Made by a program: the position numbers and the translations under genes. The notes below the pieces were generated by a model. It worked only from the letters and a program-made list of their open reading frames with translations. It ran no database searches and had not been told where the DNA came from. This document shows positions 35,493 to 46,985 of a DNA stretch of 64,000 bases, piece by piece. The stretch lies in the NCBI GenBank assembly GCA_024291935.2, contig CM044315.1, positions 72,832,385 to 72,896,384 of the forward strand, read 5' to 3'. Source of the stretch: Okapia johnstoni. Taxonomy: Eukaryota > Chordata > Mammalia > Artiodactyla > Giraffidae. Numbering within the stretch: the first letter of the stretch is position 1; every line of letters starts with the position of its first letter.

Positions 35493-36953
35493 AGCATATG
35501 AGTAGGTACTCAGTGAGTGTGTTAAGAAAGTGCATGATCCAAAAGAAAAAAAAAAGTATACGTGAATGAGGAACAATTAAGTAGCAGAGCAATATATCAT
35601 TTGGGCAGAAAATAATTTGGAGTCAGTCAAACAGACTAGAGATGCAAATCCTGCTCTCCTGTCACTGGGCAGTTTAGCACAGTAGTTAAGTAAACAAGCT
35701 CTGAGACCAGAGTACTTGGGTTTGACTCCACCACTCCACCTTGGGAAAGCTATTAAACCAATGGTGCTTTAATTCAGTTTTCTCATCAGTAAAATGAAAA
35801 TAAAAAGAGCACATACTACATAAGGTTACTGTGAGAGCTCAGTAAATATTAGCTATAGTTTATAGCTATGATTTTTCTAAACTTCATTCAACAGGAAGTG
35901 TGTTGAGGACTAAGGAAGCTAATGTCTGTAAGGCACTGAGGATAGTGACTAGCACAGAGAAATAATCAATAAATTACAGCTATGAAGACTAGGGAGCAGA
36001 GAAGGATTATCGGCACTGTAAACTCTCTGAAGGTTGACTTTTATCTTGTTCACTGACTCAGGCCCAAATACAATGCCTGTCACACTGGCTTTAGAGTTAG
36101 ACAAATCTATTTGTATTTAAATTCTAGCCAGGGCACTTGCAAACTGTGTGATCTTAGACAAGTTCTCCAACCTTGCTGATCCATATTTTCCTCATTGATA
36201 AAGCAAAGATAATATTAGTGTCTATCTCAAAGTTGTTGTTGGAATTAAATAGAATGATTGGTGTAAAGCTATCCAATTTCACCCTAGATGATGATTTTTA
36301 AAAAAGTAAAGCCGATGGCTGTATGTATGCATTACAAAATATTTTTATGATTATATTCAGGTGGTAGCCATGAGAATGTGACTTGGAGAATTGCAACCAA
36401 GGAGGGTAATTGACCAAGACTCCAGTTGCTGAATTGTGAAATCCATTGCCACATTTGTACTGAGTCTATGCCTTCCAAGGGCTGACCCAATTACTAAGTA
36501 TGGCAGAATACTAAGGCAGATCTGTATCTGGAAGACATAGGACTCCTCTGATCACTGATTTTGGCTTGGGGATTCCATATGGCTTTGCCAAACCTTCCTC
36601 TATGAAAGGAAGGAAGCAACTGTAAGGAAGTCTGTAAGGAAGTCTGGGGTGCTCGAACCCAGTCTTTTCTTCTTCTCTCTCTCACTTAGGGTCAGATTTA
36701 CATGGTAGTCTGACAGCAATCCCAGCCTGTCCCAGTTCCCTGCCTGTTCTCTTTTACAGAGGAATCTCCCTTAATAAAAGTTGTGTATGATAATCCCATC
36801 TTGAATTCTTTGAGGACCCACGCTAATAACCACCTTGGAAAAGGGGATTTACTCACTTAAACATAGGGAGTATGTGCCTCTTTAATGCTGGAGTTCATGA
36901 TTAGCATATTTAAATCCAGATATTGGCTGAATTTTATTTTGAAAGGAAAATGA
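35493..36953. other. No gene; two MIR relics and a possible LTR end
   Basis: MIR plus at about 35670-35855 (CAGAGTACTTGGGTTTGACT) and at about 36090-36270 (AAATTCTAGCCAGGGCACTT). At 36660-36830 a C/T-rich stretch with CCCTTAATAAAAGTTGTGTA resembles the polyadenylation part of an old retroviral LTR, but I could not find its ends. Confidence 0.4.
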
Positions 36954-37342
36954 CTCAGAGAGGAAAGAAACATTGTAAAAGGTCTGACCCTCAGTCACTT
37001 TCTACTCCTGCTCCTCTGCTTATCTTCCACAGATGTTACCCCCAATAGATTTATTGCATTTTATCTCTGTCTTGTTTCCAGGAGGACTCCAACCAACACA
37101 GTCATCCAGAGGGGGAGAATTCTTAGCTCTTCAAAAGTGTTCTATGTAGAACGAAGGAGAAAAATTGGAGTCAGGGTGGATGAGCATGTGTGTGCAGATG
37201 GGCTGTTAGTGCCACTTCCCATTTTGCCTCCAAAACAGTACTTGGATGTTGCCCTAAAGGTACGGGAGCGAGCGAATAGTATGAAAACAGAACACAAAAT
37301 CTGGTGCAATGGGTCAGGGTACCTGCAGTCTCTATTGGACTG
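36954..37342 (+). other. Unassigned open frame with exon-like splice signals
   Basis: The frame is stop-free from 36954 to 37342 (129 codons). Inside it, a pyrimidine-rich tract ends in TTGTTTCCAG at 37072-37081 and a donor-like AAG/GTACGG follows at 37258/37259, bounding a 177-base block (37082-37258, divisible by three). The block reads basic then proline-rich: VFYVERRRKIGVRVDEHV and later VPLPILPPKQYLDVAL. I recognise no family. It lies between ZFYVE9 and BTF3L4, on the opposite strand to both, where I know of no gene. It could be an exon of an unannotated transcript, a pseudogene piece, part of an old retroelement, or chance. Confidence 0.25.
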
Positions 37343-37627
37343 AGGTGCAGAGTCCATTTTGAGTCCAGCTTTTATTTCTAATTGCAGACTACAAAACTTT
37401 CTTTGATCTTTCTTTCCCAAGACACTACACTGACATACTCCAGCTCTCCTTGTTTTTACCCCAGGCCGTTCCCTTCTGGGAAAGTCGTGGGAACAATCAG
37501 CAAGTGCATAGGCAGTGCTCATACCTGACGCTGACCTGGTGTTCCAAAGTCCATGCTTTCATGATCCCAATCATAATCCCTTCTGGGTCTGGCCTTGGGG
37601 TTTGTAACAAGGCTATTATTCTAAGAA
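37343..37627. other. No gene seen
   Basis: Unique sequence to the right of the exon-like block, without recognised features. Confidence 0.4.
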
Positions 37628-37906
37628 ACGGAGAAGGCAATGGCAACCCACTCCAGTACTCTTGCCTGGAAAATCCCATGGACAGAGGACCCTGGTAGGC
37701 TGCAGTCGGTGCGGTCGCTAAGAGTCGGACATGACTGAGTGACTTCTCTCTCACTTTTCACTTTCATTCATTGGAGAAGGAAATGGCAGCGCACTCCAGT
37801 GTTCTTGCCTGAAGAATCCCAGGGACGGGGGAGCCTGGTGGGCTGTTGTCTATGGGGTCGCACAGAGTCGGACACGACTGAAGAGACTTAGCAGTACCAG
37901 CAGCAT
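37628..37906 (+). mobile_element. BOV-A2 dimeric SINE
   Basis: Two Bov-A monomers (37631-37740 and 37773-37890), each with GGCAACCCACTCCAG-type and GAGTCGGACATGACTG/ACACGACTG ends, joined by a CACTTTTCACTTTCATTCAT linker. High match between monomers suggests a fairly young copy. Confidence 0.93.
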
Positions 37907-38235
37907 TCTAAGAAAAACATAAAGAATAATCATAACACAGTTTCTTAACTTATACTGTTTTTCCAAGTGCTATTTCTGTGAAATTTCTCAAGGCTGTGAA
38001 AGCACATTATTAGGAATTCCCATTACACTTGGAGACCAGTATATGCAAACTTGAGAGTTGAAATTAGCCAAAATTAAATTCTTCTAATCCATTGAACAAG
38101 CTCATCAATGATATAAAAAGTGATTATGTAGTTTAATAAATTAGAGATCATGATTGGATGATGTCTTGGGGGAACAGAACACAACCAAAGCTGTGGAAAA
38201 CTTCACATTCTTATGCATTGGAGAATTCTTAGCTC
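37907..38235. other. No gene seen
   Basis: AT-rich unassigned sequence. Confidence 0.4.
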
Positions 38236-38650
38236 TTAAAAAGTGTTTTGTTTGAATTTATTTGGCTGTGCTGAGTCTTAGTTGTGGCATATGGGATCTT
38301 TAGTAGCAGGGTGTGTGAGTGCTAAGTCGCTTCAGTTGTGTCCAACTCTTTGCGACCCTATGGACTGTAGCCTGCCAGGCTCTTCTGTCCATGGGATTCT
38401 CCAGGAAAGAATACTGAAGCAGATTGCCATGCCCTCCTCCAGGGGATCTTCCCAACCCAGGAATCAAACCCAAGTCTCTTATGTCTCCTTCATTGGCAGG
38501 TGGATTCTTTACCACTAAGGCCATCTGGAAAGTTTTAGAAGCATGCAGGGTCTTTTAGGAGCAGCATGTGGGATATAATTTCCTGACCAGGAATCGAACC
38601 CTGGCCCCCTGCACTGGGAGCATGTAATCTTAACCACTGAACCACAAGTC
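38236..38650 (-). mobile_element. CHR-2 SINE split by a Bov-tA (composite copy B)
   Basis: The left part (TTTATTTGGCTGTGCTGAGT, CATATGGGATCTTTAGTAGC) and right part (GGAATCGAACCCTGGCCCCC, CTTAACCACTGAACCACAAG) are one reversed CHR-2. The Bov-tA at 38308-38533 sits between them. The right part is nearly the same as 13280-13384. Confidence 0.88.
38308..38533 (-). mobile_element. Bov-tA SINE (composite copy B, left member)
   Basis: GCTAAGTCGCTTCAGTTGTG, TGTAGCCTGCCAGGCTCTTC and TTCTTTACCACTAAGGCCAT. Counterpart of 13032-13262. Confidence 0.92.
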
Positions 38651-38684
38651 CCTGCCTTGGGTTTTGGTTCTATATATTTTATTG

Positions 38685-38897
38685 TGCATGGCTGCTAAGT
38701 CGCTTTAGTCATGTCTGACTCTTTGCGACCCTGTGGACTATGGCCTGCCAGGCTCCTCTGTCTATGGGATTTTCCAGGCAAGAATACTGGAGTGGCCTGC
38801 CATGCGCTCCTCAAGGGGATCTTCCCAACTCAGGGATGGGTCTCTTATGTCTCCTGCATTGGCAGGCAGGTTCTTTACCACTAGAGCCACCCAGGCA
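38685..38897 (-). mobile_element. Bov-tA SINE (composite copy B, right member)
   Basis: GCTAAGTCGCTTTAGTCATG through TTCTTTACCACTAGAGCCAC. Preceded by the same GGTTTTGGTTCTAT joining text as the copy at 13.4 kb. Confidence 0.92.
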
Positions 38898-39017
38898 ATA
38901 AGGTTAAGGAAATGAATCTCAAGCCAGTTGCCAAATCAGTTTCATTTTTCTTCGTTATTGCCCAAAGTATACCTCAAGCCTCTGAGGTGGAAAAAAAAGT
39001 AAGATAAAAGGTAAAAT

Positions 39018-39145
39018 ATTATGACTGACTCATGTTGATGTATGGCAGAAACCGATGCAACATTCATTGTAAAGTAATTATCCTCTAGTTAAAATTACAT
39101 AGATTAAAAAAATAAACAATCCTCTAAGAATGTAAAAAAAAAGAT
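39018..39145 (+). mobile_element. L1 3' tip
   Basis: GACTCATGTTGATGTATGGC, AGAAACCGATGCAACATTC and GTAAAGTAATTATCCTCTAG, then an A-rich tail. Confidence 0.75.
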
Positions 39146-39683
39146 AAAATAAGACAGGTGGCAAGGTAAAAATACTCTTGTACCCTTTATGAATGTCAAG
39201 GCTGAGTGGCCCCTAGTGAAGGAAAGAATTGCCTCTGGAAGATAGCACAGAGCCTTACTGAGGAAGCCATGCAACACAGAGCCATCCCAGTATCACTGTA
39301 AGAATTATTTATATAAAATGAGCATTGGGAAATTAACCATTGGCCTAGATTCTGGCTCCCTGGATACAGTCACCATCAAGATAACCTGAACTTGGTGATC
39401 AGTCAGTCCACAAAGGTTATACACGATATCAATGTTCTTATACTCATTTTGTGAAAGAAAAAAAAATTACACTTTCACAAACATTTTTTGTTATCTATAT
39501 AAGGGAACTTTGACTTTTATTGCTTGGTACATATTTTGCAAAAAATCCACCTTACAGTATTCCATCATAATAGAGGCTTGACAGTCAAAATAGAAGCCTG
39601 AAGCTCAAATGAAGTAGCAAAAACTAGATTTGAATTTATATCTGACTCCCAAACCAGTTTTCCTTTCACCTGACCATGATGTA
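39146..39683. other. No gene seen
   Basis: Unassigned AT-rich sequence, with a 9-base A-run near 39460. Confidence 0.4.
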
Positions 39684-40086
39684 CCATAAAGAAGGCTGAG
39701 TGCAGAATTTATGCTTTTGAACTGTGGTGTTGGAGAAGACTCTTGAGAGTCCCTTGACTGCAAGGAGATCAAACCAGTCAATCCTAAAGGAAATCAATCC
39801 TGAATATTCATTGGAAGGACTGATGGCTGAAGCTGAAGCTCCAATACTTTGGCCACCTGATGCTAAGAGCTGACTCATTAGTAAAGACCCTGATGCCTGG
39901 GAAAGATTGAAGGCAGGAGGAGAAGGGGATGACAGAGGATGAGATGGTTGGCTGGCATCACTGACTCAATGGACATGAGTTTGAGCAAGCTCTGGGAAAT
40001 GGTAAAGGACAGGGAAGCCTTGCGTGCTGCAGTCCATGGGGTCACAAAGGGTCGTCGGACATGACTGAGCAACTGAACAACGACAA
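39684..40086 (+). mobile_element. BovB LINE 3' end
   Basis: From the TIKKAE-equivalent (ACCATAAAGAAGGCTGAGTG) to the 3' tip (GACATGACTGAGCAACTGAA, then CAACGACAACATG). Frame broken. Confidence 0.9.
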
Positions 40087-40567
40087 CATGTATTTATAAG
40101 CAGTTCTTTTCTAATCCAGTGCAAATTATTCTGTCAGAAGAATAAATGCTAGTAAGTAAAATAGAAAACTATCATTTTGGTGCAAAGCTAAGCACAGAAC
40201 TCTCCATAAATGTTAAATAGCAATGATAGAAATCCGCCTATGGCAGTGTGCTAAGAATTTATAGAATCACACAGAATCCCTGAGAGGAGAAAAGACTGTT
40301 AAAATAATCAAATCTAGGGAAATATGTTCAGGTACTAGAGTTGCTAGAACTCACAGTACTCTTTGCAAAACATCACAGATTACTGACACTAGAAAAGACG
40401 TCACTAGCGGATGCCAGAGTGTAATGGAAAGGAGACTTTAAAGTCTCACAGATCTGACTTTTCCATTCGCTAGCTTGTGATCTTGAATGAGTGAGTTAAT
40501 CTTTCTGTGCCTCTGATCCCTCACCTGAAAAATGGGGAAATCTCCATTTCAGGGTTGTGAAGGATTA
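40087..40567. other. No gene; MIR relic
   Basis: MIR plus at about 40405-40567 (CTTTCTGTGCCTCTGATCCC). The next BovB is inserted at its right side. Confidence 0.5.
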
Positions 40568-41695
40568 AAAAGCAAGAGAATTCCAGATAAACATCTATTT
40601 CTGCTTTATTGACTATGCCAAAGCCTTTGACTGTGTGGATCACAATAAACTGTGGAAAATTCTGAAAGAGATGGGAATACCAGACCACCTGACCTGCCTC
40701 TTCAGAAACCTGTATGCAGGTCAGGAAGCAACAGTTTGAACGGACATGGAACAACAGACTAGTTCCAAATAGGAAAAGGAGTACGTCAAGGCTGTATATT
40801 GTCACTCTGCTTATTTAACTTATATGCAGAGTACATCATGAGAAACGCTGGGCTGGAGGAAGCACAAGCTGGAATCAAGACTGCTGGGAGAAATATCAAT
40901 AACCTCAGATATGCAGATGACACCACCCTAATGGCAGAAGTGAAGAAGAACTAAAGAGCCTCTTGATGAAAGTGAAAGAGGAGAGTGAAAAAGTTGGCTT
41001 AAAGCTCAACATTCAGAAAACTAAGATCATGGCATCCAATTCCATCACTTCATGGCAAATAGGTGGGGAAACAGTGGAAATGGTGGCTGACTTTACTTTT
41101 TTGGGCTCAAAAATCACTCCAGATTTGAAATTAAAAGACACTTGCTCCTTGGAAGGAAAGTTTTGACCAACCTAGACAGCATATTGAAAAGCAGAGACAT
41201 TACTTTGCCAACAAAGGTCCATCTAGTCAAGGCTATGGTTTTTCCAGTGGTCATGTATGGATGTGAGAGTTGGACTATAAAGAAAGCTGAGCGCCGAAGA
41301 ATTGATGCTTTTGAACTGTGGTGTTGGAGAAGACTCTTGAGAGTCCCTTGGACTGCAAGGAGATCCAACCAGTCCATCCTAAAGGAGATCAGTCCTGGGT
41401 GTTCATTGGAAGGACTGATGTTGAAGCTGAAATTCCAATACTTTGGCCATCTGATGTGAAGAGGTGACTCATTTGAAAAGACCCTGATGCTGGGAAAGAT
41501 TGAGGGCAGGAGGAGAAAGGGACAACAGAGGATGTGATGGTTGGATGGCATCACTGACTCAATGGACATGAGTCTGGGTAAACTCCAGGAGTTGGTGATG
41601 GACAGGGAGGCCTGGCATGCTGCGGTTCATGGGGTTGCAAAGAGTCGGAGAAGTCTGAGTAACTTAACTGAACTGAACTGAACTGAATTGAAGGA
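40568..41695 (+). mobile_element. BovB LINE, RT to 3' end
   Basis: From KAREFQ-like text through FIDYAKAFDCVDHNKLWKIL and NINNLRYADDTTLMA to the TAACTGAACTGAACTGAA 3' tip. Small deletions (SESEEE and the GDCSHE segments) break it. High similarity to the next copies. Confidence 0.94.
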
Positions 41696-42030
41696 TTACT
41701 TTTGACAGATGTAATGCTAATGCCTTGACAAATGGTAGCTATAGGTCCATAATTTCATATGTAAAGTGCTCAGAGCCAGATTTTTTTCAAAATTAGTACT
41801 TGGGGATAAAACAATGTAATATGGGACATATGTCTTATAAGTAACACTCCAGCTCAATCTGAGGCAGTACCCTATAATCCAACACTTTTATATTTCTGCA
41901 GCATTTGCATCAAGTTTATTAAAAATATACTTTTCTCTCAAACTGTCTTGAATTTAGTTGAGGTTTTGGATTTGTAGATAAGGGATTATAAATATGTATT
42001 ATTATTATTTGAAGATAATATGAGTGCTAC
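41696..42030. other. No gene seen
   Basis: Unassigned spacer between two BovB copies. Confidence 0.4.
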
Positions 42031-42847
42031 ATGGAATCAAGATTGCCGGGAGAAATATCAATAACCTCAGATATGCGGATGATACCACCCTTATGGCGGA
42101 AAGCGAAGAAGAACTAAAGAGCCTCTTGATGAAAGTGAAAGAGGAGTGTGAAAAAGTTGGCTTAAAGCTCAACATTCAGAAAACTAAGATCATGGCATCT
42201 GGTCCCATCACTTCATGGCAAATAGATGGGGAAACAGTGGAAACAGTGTCAGACTTTATTTTTTTGGGCTCCAAAATCACTGCAGATGGTGATTGCAGCC
42301 ATGAAATTAAAAGATGCTTACTCCTTGGAAGGAAAGTTATGACCAACCTAGATAGCATATTGAAAAGCAGAGACATTACTTTGCCAACAAAGGTCCATCT
42401 AGTCAAGGCTATGGTTTTTCCAGTGGTCATGTATAGATGTGAGAGTTGGACTATAAAGAAAGCTGAGCGCCAAAGAATTGATGCTTTTGAACTGTGGTGT
42501 TGGAGAAGACTCTTGAGAGTCCCTTGGAATGCAAGGAGATCCAACCAGTCCATCCTAAAGGAGATCAGTCCTGGCTGTTCATTGGAAGGACTGATGTTGA
42601 AGCTGAAACCCCAATACTTTGGCCACCTGATGCGAAGAGCTGACTCACTTGAAAAGACCCTGATGCTTGGAAAGATTGAGGGCAGGAGGAGAAGGGGACG
42701 ACAGAGGATGAGATGGTTCGATGGCATCACCAATCAATGAACATGAGTTTGGATAAATCTGGGAGTTGGTGATGGACAGGGAGTCCTGGCGTGCTGCGGC
42801 CCATGGGGTTGCACAGAGTTGGACATGACTGAATGATTGAACTGAAA
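42031..42847 (+). mobile_element. BovB LINE 3' part with a 238-codon intact frame
   Basis: The frame 42024-42740 carries the RT catalytic YADD (NINNLRYADDTTLMAESEEE), the FIFLGSKITADGDCSHEIKR block and the C-terminal [11 protein letters not shown] segment. It ends near ITNQ owing to a small deletion before the usual DSMDM. No endonuclease is included, so it cannot act alone. Confidence 0.94.
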
Positions 42848-43282
42848 GGAGAGTTCATCAGTATCAGGACACTCTGCTCTGACACAGGATTTAACACAGC
42901 AAGGTTCCCTAAGAGATGGTTCTATACACTTCTGGGATGGCTCTTTCAAACTTGAAAAAAGTGATAGCTACATCCACATTAAATAAATAGAGATGCCAGA
43001 ATTGCCATGGTAAACTGTGGTGAAAGAAATCAAAAGACTCAATAAAGTGGGTCTACAATAATGGGTCTATTATTTAAGATGGAAAAAGACCACCAGTAGA
43101 TCATGCTTCTTGGAAAGGCCTGTAGGACACTCCATTTATCAGGTACAACAAGGAATGTACTAGACAGGGAAATTGCCAGCACCACTGAGAATCCTGTTGC
43201 AGATGTGGTCTCTAAGTAAGGACTGATGGTAGGAGATGGGCTCCCTAAAAGCAACGAGGAAAAGAATGCAGATTAGCAGAGA
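42848..43282. other. No gene seen
   Basis: Unassigned sequence between BovB copies. Confidence 0.4.
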
Positions 43283-43427
43283 ACCATGGTTGGATGGCAT
43301 CACCAACTCGATGGACATGCGTTTCAGCAAGCTCTGGGAGTTGGTGATGGACAGGGAAGCCTGGCGTGCTGCAGTCCATGGTGTTGCAAAGAGTCGGACA
43401 CGACTGAGCGACTGAACTGAACTGAGG
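43283..43427 (+). mobile_element. BovB LINE 3' tip
   Basis: TGGTTGGATGGCATCACCAA, GGGAGTTGGTGATGGACAGG and GAGTCGGACACGACTGAGCG, then ACTGAACTGAACTGAG. Confidence 0.9.
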
Positions 43428-43530
43428 TGGCAGTCCTTAACCACCTGGAGAAGGGTGGGGCTTAATGTTAGAACAGTAGCCAGGAGGGTCTGGCCAACAG
43501 GGATTTCGGCAATGGTTCAAAGAGTCATGT

Positions 43531-43654
43531 TTAGGAATTTCTTGGCCATCCGGTGGTTAGGACTCTGAAACTTCTACTTCTGGGGGTCCAGGTTCAATCC
43601 CTGGGTGGAGATCTAAGATCTTGCAAGCTAGGTAGTACAGTGAAAAAAAAAAAA
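43531..43654 (+). mobile_element. CHR-2 SINE
   Basis: AATTTCTTGGCCATCCGGTG, GGTTAGGACTCTGAAACTTC, AGGTTCAATCCCTGGGTGGA and a 13-base A-run. Confidence 0.88.
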
Positions 43655-44865
43655 AGAACATGGTGTCCTTAGGGCCAAAGTAGATGGAATGCCCATTGTA
43701 TATAACTAAAAAGAAGGGGAAAATGAGGAGTTGTTTAATGGATAGTTTTAGTTTGGCAAGATGTAAAAACTCTAGAGATCTGTTGCACAACAATGTGAAT
43801 AATCTGAATACTACTGGACTGTACTCTTAAAAATGGTTACGATGGCAAATTATATGTTGTGTGCTTTTTACTACAATTAAAATTTTTTAATTCTTTAGAA
43901 AAAAAAAATGGATGAGAAGGCTGAGTTCCACTACTCTACTGGATAGTCACAAATCTTTGCCTGTTATCAAACCTAGAAGTTATCAATTGAAGGAGACCAG
44001 ATTCTCATGAGGAAGGACCCTATGAAACCACAGCAAGTATACATACTAGTGATTCCTGCAGTCCTTCCCCACAGGAATCTGTTGCCATTTATTCAGGAAA
44101 CTCTATATTGAAATTAGGAAAATACCCAGATATTTCTAGAATTGTTAGATAGAGGGTCCAAGTTAACACTGATACCTGGGGCCATAAAGCATTAGCATTG
44201 TTTCCTTATTGGACTAGGAGCACATATGAGTTAGATAATAAATGAAATCTTGGGCCAGGTCTGTCTCACAGTGGTTCCACTAGGTGCATGGATCTACCCA
44301 GTTATTTCTCCTGTTCCTGGATGTATAATTTGAATGAATGTACATAGAAACAACAGAATTTTCACATTAGTTTCTTGACCTATAGAATAAAGCTGCTAAG
44401 GGGTAATAAGGAAAGCCAAGAGGAAGCCCCTGAAGCTGCTCCTCAACAATGGTCAAAATAATAAGCAAAAATCTGCCACATTTTAGGGAAATGGAAGAGT
44501 TTAGTACCTCCCTCAAAACTTTAAAGAACACCAGAATGATGGTCCCTGTCATATTCCTGTTTAATTCACCCGTCTGACCTCTGCAAAAGCTGATGGATCA
44601 AGGCAGATGACAAACAATGCAAACTTAATCAAGCAGTGGCTCCAACTACTCTTGCTGTGTCAGATATGATATCTTTCTAGAGGCGCTTAACAGAGCCTGT
44701 AGTACATGGTGTGTAAACATCCATCTAAAAACTGTGTTCTTTTCCACACCCATATAGAAAGAGGATCACTCAGGATGGGCAACTGTACATTCATGGTCAT
44801 CCCCCAGTGTCATATTCTGTCATACTGTAGTCCAAAGGTATCTGAACTGTCTGAAAGTTTTGCAG
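43655..44865. other. No gene; possible old L1 3' end
   Basis: About 43785-43905 (GACTGTACTCTTAAAAATGG, TTTTTACTACAATTAAAATT) resembles an old L1 terminus. The remainder is unassigned. Confidence 0.45.
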
Positions 44866-45121
44866 AACATCTTATTGATCCAATACTTTGGCAACCTCAT
44901 GCGAAGAGTTGACTCATTGGAAAAGACCCTGATGCTGGGAAGGATTGGGGGCAGGAGGAGAAGGGGACGACAGAGGATGAGATGGCTGGATGGCATCACC
45001 GACTCAATGGACATGAGTTTGGGTAAACTCTGGGAGTTGGTGATGGACAGGGAGGCCTGGCGTGCTGCGATTCATGGGGTCACAAACAGTCGGACACGAC
45101 TGAGCGACTGAACTGAACTGA
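44866..45121 (+). mobile_element. BovB LINE 3' tip
   Basis: CCAATACTTTGGCAACCTCA through GGATTGGGGGCAGGAGGAGA to GACACGACTGAGCGACTGAA, then CTGAACTG. The GGATTGGGGG variant is shared with the 49-kb copy and marks the same subfamily. Confidence 0.92.
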
Positions 45122-46858
45122 TATCAATACTATCAGATGTGATGGAAGAAAGAGGCAAATATCCTGGATGCCTTAGTAAGGCATATGCTACTCTAGAATG
45201 TGGGGGAGAAACTATACAAATATTTAGAGTTCAACCACATCAGTTAAGTTTTTACAGGTTGAATGATCTGGAACAATCCAGTACATGCTTCCACCATTAA
45301 AAAAAAGAAAAGCCATTTGCACAATGCACCTGTTAACCACTAAGAAGGAAGCACATTTGGTAAGCCTCTTTGGGTTTTGGAGGCAGCATATTCTACACTT
45401 GGAAATACTGCAAAGATCCATTGATCAGCATACAGGTTTGCTGGTTTCCATCCCACAAGCCTGAAAGCCCTGTACTTGCCCAGCTTCAAGACCAAAGAAA
45501 GAGTCCAGAGTCAGCAACAGAGACCTCAACAGTTTAATGGATGGGGGAACTTATATGTCTGAAGCAAGGTCCTGGAGCAGCACCCCATCGTGTGTAGCAG
45601 ATGGCAGACAGGACATGGTAGCAGTCTTCACTCCCAGTGGGAGAGGGAGGTTACCAGTTATAGGGGAAACTGATATCAGGTTGGCTTTTCAGTTACCAGG
45701 GAAAGCAACAGAATGGCATGCCCTTAATCACACTTTTGATAAGCATAATGGAGAGTTCTGATCTAAAGCTAGAACAAGCCATAGTTGGGACCTGGGGCAA
45801 GAATGTAGGAAGGTCAATCATGTGAATAGGGTACAGGTGAAGCAAGCACTGGTCGAGCGGGGTATTACAGAGAGCAAGAGAACAGCCATCTTGAGTGGCC
45901 TAACTGTGCAGGTTGGTACTTTTGATGGGGGCCCAGAAGAAAGGACTTAAAGATCAAAACTGAGATATGAGCACCACTGCTGCTTGGGCCCTATCATGAC
46001 AGATCTCATGATACTTGAGCTATCTGGGATAGAGAATGACACTGTGTGAAATCCCTGGTCACCACTTGGATTAAATAGATGGACGTACATGCACTTCTAA
46101 ATTTAGTTGATTTTAGTTTACTTAATATGTGCTTAACATATGCCAGGTCCTGTCCTAGACACTGAAAGCACAAAGATGTAATAAAACCTATTCCCTGTTC
46201 CCAAGTAGCTCAGTCTAGTTTTACTCTTACTATTTTTATGCCATTTGATTAATGTATTTCCTCTACCCTGGCCTTTCCTAGGATTCAGGTAGTAATAAAG
46301 TGGGGCCAAATGGCAAAAACTTGAGAACAATTCTATTAGCTAAAAATCTACCATGAATTGGGCCAAGATCATCATGATTTGATTAGAACAAGTCACATCA
46401 GTCATGCTGTAACAATAAAAACTCAATTATTGAGTTCCACACACTTCATATACATTTATTTTCCCCAACAATTCTGCAAGGTGTTCTCTCTCCCCATATG
46501 AGAAAACTGAGGTTTAGGAAGCTAAGTCATCCAAGACAGATATGAAATGTTACAGCTAAGACTTGAATGTAGAAATACTGCTGGCACTTCAAATCCTCTT
46601 TAACCACTCTATCATATACCTTCATGCTACTTCCAGTGACCTATAATAGTCTGAAAATACCTTGATCTATTCCAACTCCTTCATTAAACATTAAATTCCT
46701 GTTTGAAGCCCTCCAGTGACAAGCAGCTCTCCAAGGTGATCCTTTTCATCTATAATCGAGAGATTCTTAGAGAGGAAATTCAAATGTTCTCTCTCTAGGA
46801 TCATTTAGTTGCAAAGAACACTCAAGCTAGCTTAAGCAAACAGTAATGGTGGCAGACG
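45122..46858. other. No supported gene; MIR relic
   Basis: MIR minus at about 46430-46620 (GAGAAAACTGAGGTTTAGGA). The stretch at 45490-45720 (AGAGACCTCAACAGTTTAAT) has the look of an old LTR, but no ends were found. The rest is unassigned. Confidence 0.4.
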
Positions 46859-46985
46859 GAGGTGTTTGTTTATTTGGCCACACCATGAGGCATGCTGGAT
46901 CTTTGTTCCCCAGCCAGAGATGGAACCTGTGCCCCCTGCCGTGGAAGTGTCGAGTCTTAACCACTGCGCCACCAGTGAAGTCCCC
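46859..46985 (-). mobile_element. CHR-2 SINE
   Basis: TTGTTTATTTGGCCACACCA, CAGCCAGAGATGGAACCTGT, CTTAACCACTGCGCCACCAG and GAAGTCCCC. Confidence 0.88.

Noticed and set aside
36660..36830. Endogenous retrovirus LTR
   Set aside because: AATAAA-like end and pyrimidine-rich text are suggestive, but no TG...CA ends, primer-binding site or gag/pol remnants were seen.
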